Positions 11,201-18,245 of a DNA stretch of 64,000 nt are shown piece after piece. The first letter of the stretch is position 1, and every line of letters starts with the position of its first letter. Position numbers and translations under genes: made by a program. This DNA comes from an uncultured Bacteroidales bacterium (GTDB lineage Bacteria > Bacteroidota > Bacteroidia > Bacteroidales > Paludibacteraceae): NCBI GenBank assembly GCA_902800215.1, contig CADCDS010000006.1, forward strand, positions 1 through 64,000. The letters run 5' to 3'. The notes below the pieces were generated by a model. That model worked only from the letters and a program-made list of their open reading frames with translations. It was not told the DNA's origin and did not search any database.

Positions 11201-12363
11201 TCCGTATCTGGGATGCTACCCGAGGTGTAGCTTACACCGATGCACGTATCGCATTGGAGGGTATTGACACGCTCATCATCTTCCATCAGGACACCCTCAT
11301 CGGCAACTACGACATGCCGGCTATCTGGACCAAGAGCGATAAGGTAGAGCAGCTGATCTCGGTACACGAGAACTGGAACTGGATCGCGCTGGGTGTACAG
11401 CCCGAGACGCAGTACTGCGACCTGCTCTTTGCCGACTACAGCGGTTGGGGTATTCTGCTCAAAGACCGGAACACGTATATCCAATCGAACGGTGCGGAAT
11501 GGAAAGGAAACCTGGTGCCGGCGGAGAATACGATGTATAAGATGAAGATCACCCGTACGCCGTCCACGAAGGAAGCAACGCTGCAGAAGCAGTTCTCCAT
11601 CCGTGGTCAGCAACCGGCTTTGAAAGATATGCCGGTAGTACTGGATTCGGGTTGGAACTGGATCGCTTACACGCCGCTCACGACCAAGCGTATCAACTCG
11701 GCGCTGGCAGGTGCAAGACCGAAAGCAGGTGATATCATCAAGTCCCAGACGGCGGTGTCTATCTACGGCACAAGCGGTTGGGAAGGAACGCTTCAGTCGC
11801 TGGAAAGCGGACATGGATATCTTTATTACAGTACCGAAGATAAGGTGAAGAGCTTCACTTATCCGGAGGATCTGTACATGGTCGTTTATCCTGCGCCGTA
11901 CCGTGCGATACGGGCAACTGCACTCCAATGGTTCACACCGGTAGATCAGCATAACTATCCGTCCAATATGACGATGACGATTCGGATTTTGGACGGTCAG
12001 GCACGTGTGGATACCTGTGAGATAGCCGCGTTTATCGGTGACGAGTGCCGCGGTGCGATTCGTGCTGATGAAGAAGGACTGTACTACCTCGTTATCAGCG
12101 GTGAAGGCGCCGGACAGACGATGACTATCCGGACGGTGCTGAACGGTGAGGAAGTGACGATCGACAGCGATCTGACCTATGTATCCGATGAGCATGTGGG
12201 TACACCGTGGGATCCGTATATCATCCAACTCAACCCGGCAGAAGGTATCGAGGCCGTCGGTGCAGGAACGGATGACAGCCGTGTTTACAAGGTGCTCGAA
12301 GACGATCATATCGTCATCATCCGGAATAATGAGAAATATGATGTAACCGGTAAAAAATTATAA
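2278..12363 (+). CDS. Giant 3361-residue multidomain secreted surface protein (LamG, beta-helix, FN3)
   Basis: Residues 1-21 are a signal peptide; LTAC inside it also fits a lipobox. Visible order, approximate residues: beta-rich start; two fibronectin-III-like domains (415-520 and 530-620); a ConA/LamG-like domain in two halves (635-705 and 965-1080) split by a parallel beta-helix region (730-925) with repeats like ITITGGKVTATGG; a carboxypeptidase-regulatory-like domain (1166-1240); a long unclassified stretch; Big-like plus LamG domains (2330-2470, 2520-2690); then duplicated AAFIGxECRG modules (about 2925 and 3245) interleaved with WNWIA modules (about 3035 and 3120). The last 24 residues match the short tag seen on six other secreted proteins here. 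It is probably a type IX-type exported adhesin or glycan-binding protein; no catalytic motif was recognised. The sequence is intact over 10 kb. Confidence 0.75.
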   Translation: MKKRIIGILLMLTACVGTIQADDWVLFESKYNAWHYTDHLYLEVFLADLDGGNTYCKEGTLVATNGKQSYELVKLKYINEGDDEDQTAKVKATLLMRNSKAWFTNSQSGDQELSTSEQTHWLTKWGSDYHYMTAQINFYYPSELAGDTWKIYFHFKHSNDSWYDKTLAWVTTSSTLGLSDYNVDSYKVERTGLDKITFTVPKLQDDIDSKFSSIRKREAKYEVSYIFYKQDGTSVTLNKQYEASTSQEKQEECTFPEGVGNPKRIDCQVKAIHGVKDPDGWFNKRTKTTTRDDAFKVIPVPGEITMDFHQFDKQTALAWMTPGASNYMTVTPYIYRIETDATGSPKSGSSWSKRGSVSSTTGGSLHFTDDNVSTGTYYRYMAVNVPTDWINHGINESSLNNPTDDLLSKLGCLLSEVMNTAPTMSIYGLQQDTSMTDKVRLTWQYSRVPTDDATVNFKVLRKTSQEGDWSEYGTVSADAEPTAGTVLAFEDADLPNSTARYQYKIRLEVKGYRFESDAIYAGLLSGTALKSFTATKGTHDGSVTLSWNAKQVGTANSNYVISRRYVNSNSEFMQIHTTNGADANYSYEDNTVKPGYYYEYKIEVYEGGVMQNTLYTVGFCQSRGTIAGIVNYGSGTSVPGVRMWLRPSAADADNTIESHSQYVHGASEGILWDGDAVEQGKIFGEGKDYTVQFFVRPDEGLSEGAVLADIPGVGQVTLANKTTEGYELRCETKPVTTDLSTLTGAYTAQDGEVLTGTLGGNYKISIADGATVVLRDATINGTHGMNYQWAGITCKGDATIVLEGENRVKGFMDEYPGILIPKDKTLTIRGLGSLTTLTSNGWGSAGIGGGYQIPCGNIVIEGGIITATGGEHATGVGGGRNTSCGTITITGGKVTATGGEGGAAIGRGTYGSCGTITIGGTVLWDGSNYQNGGESILALNSYTYDEGDDWMSQQTPYETVHPTGAFLPAGKYSLLTISKTGHQMSLQVDTNEVKTITVDDLDILSPFAIGGMRGIAPDWAFKGNFAEVRVWNHCLSDTEKKNYLDRVLNGRESGLMLYWPLDEGLQRYAFDASYSNDLPNGRHATVGNNITPSPIVPVESQLARYGLTNENGEYLIRGIPFMGSGSSYTLVPEKGIHRFNPDVRSLFISPTSLTANNVDFEDVSSFPMTGHIYYAGTNIPAEGIMFYVDGVALTSDGKVQQTDADGYYNISVPIGEHYVEAKLEGHVLVDNGRFPTTGTYNFVDRVRHDFSDSTLVNFVGRVSGAKYNDTIPVGFAESHNNIGIATITLKLNNESFSFNCADDYISPATENRSFASDTVSIQSKTWTGFGAASKYIYIMTDSLTGEFSAVLPPLKYTVQSVEVKKNSDVEFSSLPEIDLANPGQKRTDSILIATEAGDTITRSYTYNTKKVWTYMAGPQVDVVEKDHPEGAFGKDMLLIPLEDQKNDTLRGLYTVDESGNVEYLFNYPIYQMMNSVEYAVHGYEAYTNYDSGTPVTDTVHLNGQELIIGNEMSDDQAVVYDSPDTLQYKAGEIYEMKYNTVTLDKEGRARLKWTVGLPNIVSPFTRQVNITLKRDDRTYDAFRMDAIVLGQLTNGNNFVTQGPSDVLFILRDPYGAHSKTTLKRGKVNTKTTYSTYQRSGEHSLVTDWIGGTGITTANGFGVAIITAAKVAVDVTVGVKSNWKYTHKEDKIYKTTEVESYSTGDKYPYVGAKGDVFIGTSNNILVGTCRKVHVKKDVQTNQYNIVLEDALALGAEVETSFAYSQYELENVMIPKWKDQRKQYLTQVATKAEAESYVNNSDHIICVTWLSPSDPHYGDSATFIAVQPKVQPKETKIDSVTWCNNQIKEWEKYLRLNEEAKIKAMKEGKFTNYSIDGGTTRTFTYRNDTTTIDQKQTDYTIQAVLGWKQGWEIKGLTCLGIQTNLATNVGGGEITGSGNDNENYTEWEYVLNDGNRDADLSINMYEAESGRNSKIFSLFGGQTYNPYEPADSTHYYQENGQYLPLGNGTVRMEQPYIQVGVGNSAPAKTATLTDIPAGQSATAILYCSNMTNTHQVLPFGYNVSVMEDSDTTGLQILMDGTPINGRTIWMEQGTTTQKVITVQQTDQSILDHEGIRIRFLSQYQPATIYDEITLNAHFMPSSSLVALTVTNPVVNTDPTTGNGVLNLKVSGFNRQFKNLKQIGIQYRFAGNTQWTNLHTWVLNENDTIGTGYDLLPAQGDLKLTLDMSSNLSYPEGDYEFRAYTMTPYGAEQVQVYSEVTQVVKDMTLPRPLYTPAPANGILGIGDQLSVEFNEDIVPGYVGDKNAIITAKLNGRPIDHEVSLRLVPYGDEVHTMNPVFLSGNFSMEFWLNWHEAGTVLHQGAGAGNLSIAINNERYVIVNVAGVEFTSEQTVPKDKWIYIVMNYKAETMTFNMLAQYDETTAMLFQSTKVPESKVRIVDNVEDNYLYLGRIYANIHDLGLYNTYLDVLEAAGKKYESKDAYTYGLTNYWPMNEGHGKVAEDSRHTHDFIVTDTWDIANTNYSLRLDNMTGAQVDISRINTTLNDSYVIELWYEHYALDNDTIWETDGMRLRYEGRRIVLEYGNKSHVVVSYDDFSDMMSGWHHFALNVVRGQAASFYFDGHRTAVMAEADMPVLKGATLTLAKGGQLSYVDELRIWKATLSEERLLANRYHTMDTSEVYSHGLMAYYPFEKDSVINGVDTKGETLENMAPKSDAGDVVAPNYVFVESTPPLKNAPREVRLTAAPVASERKVVINLLNTEVTPRELEGTTLNITLAEIHDLHGNTSNPIKWTAYVQQNTLKWKKDSVNIYKKYGESYTFDVDIENLGGQIEYYTVENKPDWLTLVNSEESDDLKPLKTKTLRFSVHALVPVNDYDITIGLQGNNEILEPLRIVMKVRGETPDWSVDPTLYDHNMTIIGQVYIGGILMENSESMVAAFIGGECRGIASPTKVRGAAYVSLPIYGHDVADRDANKPVSFRIWDATRGVAYTDARIALEGIDTLIIFHQDTLIGNYDMPAIWTKSDKVEQLISVHENWNWIALGVQPETQYCDLLFADYSGWGILLKDRNTYIQSNGAEWKGNLVPAENTMYKMKITRTPSTKEATLQKQFSIRGQQPALKDMPVVLDSGWNWIAYTPLTTKRINSALAGARPKAGDIIKSQTAVSIYGTSGWEGTLQSLESGHGYLYYSTEDKVKSFTYPEDLYMVVYPAPYRAIRATALQWFTPVDQHNYPSNMTMTIRILDGQARVDTCEIAAFIGDECRGAIRADEEGLYYLVISGEGAGQTMTIRTVLNGEEVTIDSDLTYVSDEHVGTPWDPYIIQLNPAEGIEAVGAGTDDSRVYKVLEDDHIVIIRNNEKYDVTGKKL

Positions 12364-12375
12364 TACGACATACAG

Positions 12376-13467
12376 ATGAAAAACAGATGGATTTTTATTG
12401 GGGCAGCCGTGTTAGGGTTGGCTGCATGTGGTGGTAATCCGGAGGCGCAGTTCGTGCCGACGTCTTATCCGACGATGGAAGTGAGCAAGAGTGATATCAC
12501 CTTGCCGTTGAAGTACAGTGCGACGTTGAAAGGCACGTCGGACGTGACGATCAAGCCGCAGGTCAGCGGACAACTGATGGAGGTATGTATCACGGAGGGG
12601 CAGCAGGTGAAGAAAGGCGACGTGCTGTTTCGCATCGACAGTCGGGATGCCGCGTTGGAGTTAGAGTCAGCTGAGGCTAATCTGTTAGCGGCGCAAGCGT
12701 CCGAGAGCAGTGCTAAGTTAGAGTACGAGAGCACGCAGAACCTGTACGAGAAGAAGATCGTAAGCAAGTATATGTTAGACAATGCGTCGAACGAGTACAA
12801 GCAGGCGCAGGCCTCAACGGCACAGGCGAAAGCGAGTGCAGACAGGGCGAGAGTGAACCTCGGTTACTGCACGATCACGGCACCGGTGGACGGTGTGATC
12901 GGTTCGATACCGGTGTATGCCGGAGACCAGGTGAATGCCGGTACGTACCTGACGATGGTGAGCGGTAACGCGAAGATGTATGCCGAGTTTTCGGTGAGTG
13001 AGTCGGTGCTGGAAGAGCGTGCGCATGCGGAGGTGAAAGATAACGAGAGTCTGTTAGCCGGTATGCCGGATGCGACGTGGTTGTTCAAGAACGGTTCGGA
13101 ATATCCGTTGAAAGGTCGGATCACGAGTATCACCGGTACGGTGGACCGTACAACAGGTACGCTGACTTGCAAGGCGACGTTCCCCAATCCGGACGGCGGC
13201 TTGTACTCGGGTATCCAGGGAACGGTAGTGATTCCGTTTGAAGTGAGCGATGTGATGGTGGTTCCCCAGAATGCGGTGGTACGACTGCAGGACAAGAGTC
13301 TGGTGTACAAAGTAGGACCAGACAGTTGTGCATACAGTACGATCGTGACGACGGCAGGTATCAGCAGTGAACGGGATCTGGTTGTGACGAGTGGTCTGGA
13401 AGTAGGCGACGTGATTGTGACCGAAGGAGCGAATAACGTGTACGAAGGACAGAGGGTGATTTTCTAA
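12376..13467 (+). CDS. RND efflux periplasmic adaptor (AcrA/MexA family) lipoprotein
   Basis: A 363-residue membrane-fusion protein that bridges the inner membrane pump and outer membrane channel. The N-terminus is a lipoprotein signal (LGLAACGGNP). The barrel-sandwich (lipoyl-like) halves are IKPQVSGQLMEVCITEGQQVKKGDVLFRID and ITAPVDGVIGSIPVYAGDQV, separated by an alpha hairpin (residues 95-165, rich in Ala/Glu/Lys). The C-terminal part has the beta-barrel and membrane-proximal domains with GLEVGDVIVTEGANNVYEGQRV. It starts 12 bp after the giant gene and precedes the pump gene, from which it is separated by a 73-bp stuttering repeat that begins at its stop codon. Confidence 0.95.
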   Translation: MKNRWIFIGAAVLGLAACGGNPEAQFVPTSYPTMEVSKSDITLPLKYSATLKGTSDVTIKPQVSGQLMEVCITEGQQVKKGDVLFRIDSRDAALELESAEANLLAAQASESSAKLEYESTQNLYEKKIVSKYMLDNASNEYKQAQASTAQAKASADRARVNLGYCTITAPVDGVIGSIPVYAGDQVNAGTYLTMVSGNAKMYAEFSVSESVLEERAHAEVKDNESLLAGMPDATWLFKNGSEYPLKGRITSITGTVDRTTGTLTCKATFPNPDGGLYSGIQGTVVIPFEVSDVMVVPQNAVVRLQDKSLVYKVGPDSCAYSTIVTTAGISSERDLVVTSGLEVGDVIVTEGANNVYEGQRVIF

Positions 13468-13538
13468 TTGAAGATTGGAAATTGGAGATTGGAAATTGGA
13501 GATTGGAAATTGGAGATTGGAAATTGAAGATTGAAGAT
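13468..13538 (+). repeat. Intercistronic stutter array, ATTGGAGATTGGAA words
   Basis: The whole spacer between the adaptor and pump genes is tandem copies of a roughly 14-bp word (GATTGGAAATTGGA), degrading to GAAGATTGAAGATT near the next start codon. It starts directly after the TAA stop. There is no hairpin or promoter. See the findings for the other arrays. Confidence 0.9.
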
Positions 13539-13540
13539 TT

Positions 13541-16500
13541 ATGAAGGGTAATATATTCATAAGCAAACATGTGATGGCCTGTGCGATTGCGATTGTGATT
13601 GCACTGATCGGCTATATCTGTCTGAACACCTTAGCGGTGGAGCAGTATCCGAATATTGCACCGCCGACGGTGGAGGTGAGCACGAGTTATTCGGGAGCGG
13701 ATGCCAACACATGTATGAAATCGGTGATCCAACCCTTGGAGGAGCAGATCAACGGTGTGCAGGACATGACGTATATGACGGCTACGGCATCCTCAACGGG
13801 TGACGTAACGATCATGGTGTATTTCAAGCAGGGCGCCGATGCCGACATGGCGACGGTGAATGTGCAGAACCGTGTGTCGCAGGCGGAGGCGTTACTACCG
13901 AGTGACGTGCTGCAGACGGGTGTGACGGTGACCAAGCGTCAGAACAGTATCCTGCAGATCGCCGGTCTGAAATCGACGGACGGTAAGTATGATGCGGATT
14001 TTATATCGAACTATATCGACATCAACGTCAAGCCGCGGTTACAACGTATCACGGGTGTAGGAGCGGTAACGAACTTAGGTAACACCTATGCGTTACGGGT
14101 ATGGTTACGACCGGATCAGATGGCGCAATACGGTCTGGAACCGGACGATGTGTCGGCAGCTATTCAGGCGCAGAGTTTCGTGACGTCCACCGGTACGTTA
14201 GGTCAACAATCCGAGAACGCCTATCAATATCCGATGGAGTACAAGGGTACGCTGAAGAGTATTGAAGAGTTTGAGAACATCGTACTGCGTACGCAGGGTA
14301 ACAGCAATGTGCTGTATTTGCGCGATGTGGCGACGGTGGAGATCGGCGCGAAGAGTTACACGATGACGTCGAATATGGATGGTATGCCGGGTGTGTTCTA
14401 TCTGATTAATCAATCGCCCGGAGCGAATGCCACCTTGGTGAATCAGAAGATCGGGGAACTGTATGAGCAGTTGAAACCGACCTTACCGGCAGGATTGGAG
14501 TTTGTGATCCTGGAGACGAGTGACGACTTCCTTTTTGCGGCTATTCACAATGTGGTGGAGACCTTGATCATTGCGATTCTGTTAGTGATCATCGTGGTAT
14601 ATTTCTTCCTGCAGAGTTTCAAGGCGACGATTATTCCGTCGATCTCGATCATCGTATCGCTGTTAGGTACGTTCGGTATTGTGACGTTAGCAGGATTCTC
14701 GCTAAATATATTAACCTTGTTTGCCTTGGTGCTGGCGATCGGAACAGTGGTAGATGACGCGATAGTGGTGGTAGAAGCCGTGATGGGAAAACTGGAGAAC
14801 GGCGAACGGACGAATGGCGAAAGTGGAAAGGCACGTGCGATACGGGCGACACGGGAAGCGATGAGCGAAGTGTCGGTTGCCGTGGTATCGTGTACCTTGG
14901 TGTTCATGGCGGTGTTTATTCCGGTTACGTTCATGAGCGGCACGAGCGGTACGTTCTTCACGCAGTTTGGTATCACGATTGCAGGATCGGTGGGTCTGAG
15001 TTGCGTCTGTGCGTTAGTGCTTTGTCCGGCACTGTGTGCGTTAATGATGAGACCGAATGAAGAGTCGAAAGTGGAAAGTGGAAAGAAAGGCAAATGGCAC
15101 TGGAAGGGAATTAACTACTACACAAAGAAGGCGTATGAGGTGAGTTTCAACGCGATCTTGGGTAAATACAAGAAGGCGGTGAAGGGGTATATCCAACATC
15201 CGTGGATCTCGGGAGTGCTGTTAGCGGTAGCAGCGGTGCTGTTTATTTTCCTGATGCGCGGAATGCCGTCGGGCTTGGTGCCGCAGGAAGATCAAGGTGT
15301 GATCATGTGTGAGGTGCGCATGCCGGAAGGTGCGACGCTGCATGAGAACAGCGAGATCATGAAGCAGGTGGAAGAGAAAGTGAAGGCTATTCCGGAGTTG
15401 GAGAGTTACGGTTTATGTAGCGGTTACGGTTTGATTTCGAGTAGCGGATCGAGTTACGCATCGCTGATTATCCGTTTGAAGAACTGGGATGACCGTAAGG
15501 GTGACGAGCATTACATCGACAATGTGATCTATAAGTTCTACTTGGATTGCCAGAGTATCAAGAATGCGCAGGTGCTGCCGTTCCAGATGCCGCAGATTCC
15601 GGGTTACGGTACATCAAATAGTATCGACTTGCAGGTGCAAGACCGGAGTGACGGTGATCTGAGTGATTTCGGAAACAAGACGAATGCTTTCTTGGCGAAG
15701 TTGATGGAGCGTCCGGAGATCGGAAGTGCGATGTCCACTTACTCAGAGCGTTTCCCGAAATACAAGGTGCATGTGGATCCGATTCAGTGCGAGCGTGCCG
15801 GAACGACGGCCAAGGCAGTGTTGAACACCCTGGGTGCGTACTGTGGCGGTTCGTATGTAGGGAATTTCAACCAGTTCAGCAAGGTATATAATATCCTGGT
15901 AGCTGCGGCTCCGGAGTACCGTTTGGATCCATCGTCGCTGAATAACATGTTTATCAAGGTGAGTGACGACAAGATGGCGCCATTGTCGCAGTTTGTGACC
16001 TTGGAAGAGATCGTAGGTTCTTCGTCTCATTCGCATTTTAACTTATATCAGTCGATCTCCTGCAGCGTGACGGCGGGTAACGGTTATTCGGAGAGTCAGG
16101 CACACGAAGCGATTGCAGAGGTGTTCAAAGAGACGATGCCGAGTTATTGCAGTTTTGAATACGGATCGATGTCGCGAGAGGTGGAAGAGAGTGCGCACAG
16201 TAACACGACGCTGTTGATTTACGCGATTTGTGTGCTGTTGATCTATTTAATCTTAGGCTCGTTGTACAACTCCTGGTTGATACCGTTTGCGGTGCTGCTG
16301 AGTGTTCCGTTTGGTCTGATGGGTGCGTTCCTGTTCTCGTGGGTAGGTTACAAGTTAGGTTATCCGGGAATGGAGAACAACGTCTATCTGCAGACGGGTG
16401 TGATCATGTTGATCGGTTTGTTGGCTAAGACGGCAATCCTGATTACGGAGTTTGCCAGTGAGCGTCGCAAGCAGGGTTTGACGATTGTGGATGCGGCGCT

Positions 16501-16729
16501 GGAGGCTTGTAAGGAGCGTCTGCGACCGATCTTGATGACCGTTATCACCATGATCGTAGGTATGTTACCGTTGGTATTCTCGAGTGGTGCCGGAGCGAAC
16601 GGAAACCGGGCGTTGGCAGTAGGTGTGGTTGGCGGTATGCTGATCGGTACGATTGCGCTGATGTTCGCGGTTCCGGCGTTCTTCATTGTGTTCCAGAAGT
16701 TGGAGGAGAAGGTGAAAGGTGAAAAGTGA
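13541..16729 (+). CDS. RND multidrug efflux pump, HAE1/AcrB family
   Basis: A 1062-residue inner-membrane proton/drug antiporter. It has the usual duplicated layout of one plus six transmembrane helices in each half, with two large periplasmic loops. The proton-relay residues are present: adjacent Asp-405/Asp-406 in GTVVDDAIVVVEAV (TM4) and Lys-963 in GLLAKTAILITEFAS (TM10). The start FISKHVMACAIAIVIALIG and early NTLAVEQYPNIAPPTVEVS are typical. Two loops carry inserted stutter-repeat peptides absent from ordinary AcrB: KLENGERTNGESGK after TM4 and EESKVESGKKGK after TM6. The end (KVKGEK) is made of GTGAAAG-type repeats that continue into the channel gene spacer. Confidence 0.96.
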   Translation: MKGNIFISKHVMACAIAIVIALIGYICLNTLAVEQYPNIAPPTVEVSTSYSGADANTCMKSVIQPLEEQINGVQDMTYMTATASSTGDVTIMVYFKQGADADMATVNVQNRVSQAEALLPSDVLQTGVTVTKRQNSILQIAGLKSTDGKYDADFISNYIDINVKPRLQRITGVGAVTNLGNTYALRVWLRPDQMAQYGLEPDDVSAAIQAQSFVTSTGTLGQQSENAYQYPMEYKGTLKSIEEFENIVLRTQGNSNVLYLRDVATVEIGAKSYTMTSNMDGMPGVFYLINQSPGANATLVNQKIGELYEQLKPTLPAGLEFVILETSDDFLFAAIHNVVETLIIAILLVIIVVYFFLQSFKATIIPSISIIVSLLGTFGIVTLAGFSLNILTLFALVLAIGTVVDDAIVVVEAVMGKLENGERTNGESGKARAIRATREAMSEVSVAVVSCTLVFMAVFIPVTFMSGTSGTFFTQFGITIAGSVGLSCVCALVLCPALCALMMRPNEESKVESGKKGKWHWKGINYYTKKAYEVSFNAILGKYKKAVKGYIQHPWISGVLLAVAAVLFIFLMRGMPSGLVPQEDQGVIMCEVRMPEGATLHENSEIMKQVEEKVKAIPELESYGLCSGYGLISSSGSSYASLIIRLKNWDDRKGDEHYIDNVIYKFYLDCQSIKNAQVLPFQMPQIPGYGTSNSIDLQVQDRSDGDLSDFGNKTNAFLAKLMERPEIGSAMSTYSERFPKYKVHVDPIQCERAGTTAKAVLNTLGAYCGGSYVGNFNQFSKVYNILVAAAPEYRLDPSSLNNMFIKVSDDKMAPLSQFVTLEEIVGSSSHSHFNLYQSISCSVTAGNGYSESQAHEAIAEVFKETMPSYCSFEYGSMSREVEESAHSNTTLLIYAICVLLIYLILGSLYNSWLIPFAVLLSVPFGLMGAFLFSWVGYKLGYPGMENNVYLQTGVIMLIGLLAKTAILITEFASERRKQGLTIVDAALEACKERLRPILMTVITMIVGMLPLVFSSGAGANGNRALAVGVVGGMLIGTIALMFAVPAFFIVFQKLEEKVKGEK

Positions 16730-16732
16730 AAG

Positions 16733-18187
16733 ATGAAAGGAAAAAGGAATATGAAAGCAAATAAATTTTCAATTTTCAATTTTCTTATCCCAAGGGAACG
16801 ATTATTTCAATTTTCAATTATTATCGCGCTATGCGCGATGATGTGTTCGTGCGGCGTATATAAGAAATACCAACCGCAGCAAGAGGCACCGAAGGATTTG
16901 TTCGGGCAGACGACGATAGGGGATACCTTGGATTTGACGAAAGACAACATGGCAGAGTTATCCTGGCGGGAGTTTTTTGTAGATCCTATTCTGCAGGAAT
17001 TGATTGACTCGGCTTTGGTGCGTAACACGGATATGCGTTCAGCACAACTGACGTTGAAGAAAGCGGAGGCATCGTTAAAAGCGGCGAAGTTGGCTTTTCT
17101 GCCGTCCTTGTCGTTACAACCGTCAGCGAGTGTGTATAGCACAATGGGAACGAACGGATCCTTAAGCGGTGCATCGTACACGTACGATATCCCGTTGCAG
17201 TTGGATTGGAACGTAGGTATCTCGGGTTCGAGGATTGTAGGTAAACGCAAGGCGCAGGCGGTGGTAGAACAAGCGAAGGCGCAACGCGATGCAATGCAGG
17301 CGAATATCATCTCGACTATGGCGCAGCAGTATTTCATGTTACTGCTGTTAGACCGTCAGTTGGAGATATTACAGGAGACAGACAGTCTGTGGAACGAGTC
17401 GTTAGAGACCGAGCGGGCATTATGGGAAAACGGTAAGGCCTACTCAACGGCGGTGAATCAGATGGAGTCGAGTAACCTGAGTGTGAAAGTACAGATTGTG
17501 GATACGAGACGCAGCATCAAGAATATCGAGAACAGTATCTGTCAGATGTTAGGTCTGACGCCGCAGACGATCCGTAGAAACACGTGGGGAGACTATGCGT
17601 TACCGGAGCGATTCGGTACGGGTGTTCCGGGTGTGTTGTTACAGAATCGTCCGGATATCCGGTTGGCGGACCATATGTTAGAGGAAGCGTTTTATAACAC
17701 GGCTTCGGCACGTGCGGCTTTCTATCCTTCGCTGTCGTTACAAGGTATCTTGGGATGGACGAATAACGGTGGTATTATAACGGATCCGGGTGCATTGATC
17801 CTGAAAGCCATCGGTTCGTTGGTACAACCGATCTTCCAGCAAGGTAAGTTACAGGCAAATCTGAAGATTGCCAAATACGAGCAGGAGGAACAGTTGGATC
17901 AGTACGTACAGACGGTGATCAATGCCGGTAACGAAGTGAACGAGTGCTTAGCGGACTGCCAGACGGCGTACGACAAGAACCTGCTGTATCAGCGTCAAGT
18001 GGAGGTGCTGCAAGACGCATATGAGGGTACGCACGAGTTGATGAATAGCGGTAAGGCAAGTTATCTGGAGGTGCTGACAGCGCAGGAGTCGTTACTTTCA
18101 GCGCAGTTGAATGAGGCAGAGAACCTGTATAAGGGTTCGATTGCTTTGATCGGATTGTACATAGCGCTGGGAGGTGCGACGAAGTAG
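16733..18187 (+). CDS. TolC-like outer membrane efflux lipoprotein (NodT/OprM family)
   Basis: A 484-residue channel partner of the adaptor and pump. Two outer-membrane-efflux-protein repeats are visible (about residues 80-275 and 290-480), with coiled-coil stretches such as QLTLKKAEASLKAAKLAFLPSLSL and the end GSIALIGLYIALGGA. The N-terminus is odd: a lipoprotein signal ending CAMMCSCGVY is preceded by FSIFNFLIPRERLFQFSII, encoded by TTTTCAATTTTCAA stutter repeats. A second ATG at 16751 may be the true start, giving MKANKFS. The 3-bp gap after the pump gene implies coupled translation. Confidence 0.93.
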   Translation: MKGKRNMKANKFSIFNFLIPRERLFQFSIIIALCAMMCSCGVYKKYQPQQEAPKDLFGQTTIGDTLDLTKDNMAELSWREFFVDPILQELIDSALVRNTDMRSAQLTLKKAEASLKAAKLAFLPSLSLQPSASVYSTMGTNGSLSGASYTYDIPLQLDWNVGISGSRIVGKRKAQAVVEQAKAQRDAMQANIISTMAQQYFMLLLLDRQLEILQETDSLWNESLETERALWENGKAYSTAVNQMESSNLSVKVQIVDTRRSIKNIENSICQMLGLTPQTIRRNTWGDYALPERFGTGVPGVLLQNRPDIRLADHMLEEAFYNTASARAAFYPSLSLQGILGWTNNGGIITDPGALILKAIGSLVQPIFQQGKLQANLKIAKYEQEEQLDQYVQTVINAGNEVNECLADCQTAYDKNLLYQRQVEVLQDAYEGTHELMNSGKASYLEVLTAQESLLSAQLNEAENLYKGSIALIGLYIALGGATK

Positions 18188-18245
18188 GGGCAAGCAGTTT
18201 GGTACGATTTTTGTAGGAAATAAAAATATAGATCATAAAAGATAG

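Noticed and set aside
10852-12309. 485-codon minus-strand ORF inside the giant surface-protein gene
   Set aside because: Composition is Arg/His/Ile-rich and mirrors the sense codons. There is no start signal, promoter or motif.
13468-13538. CRISPR-like array
   Set aside because: Repeats are contiguous 14-bp words without spacers, and no cas genes occur.
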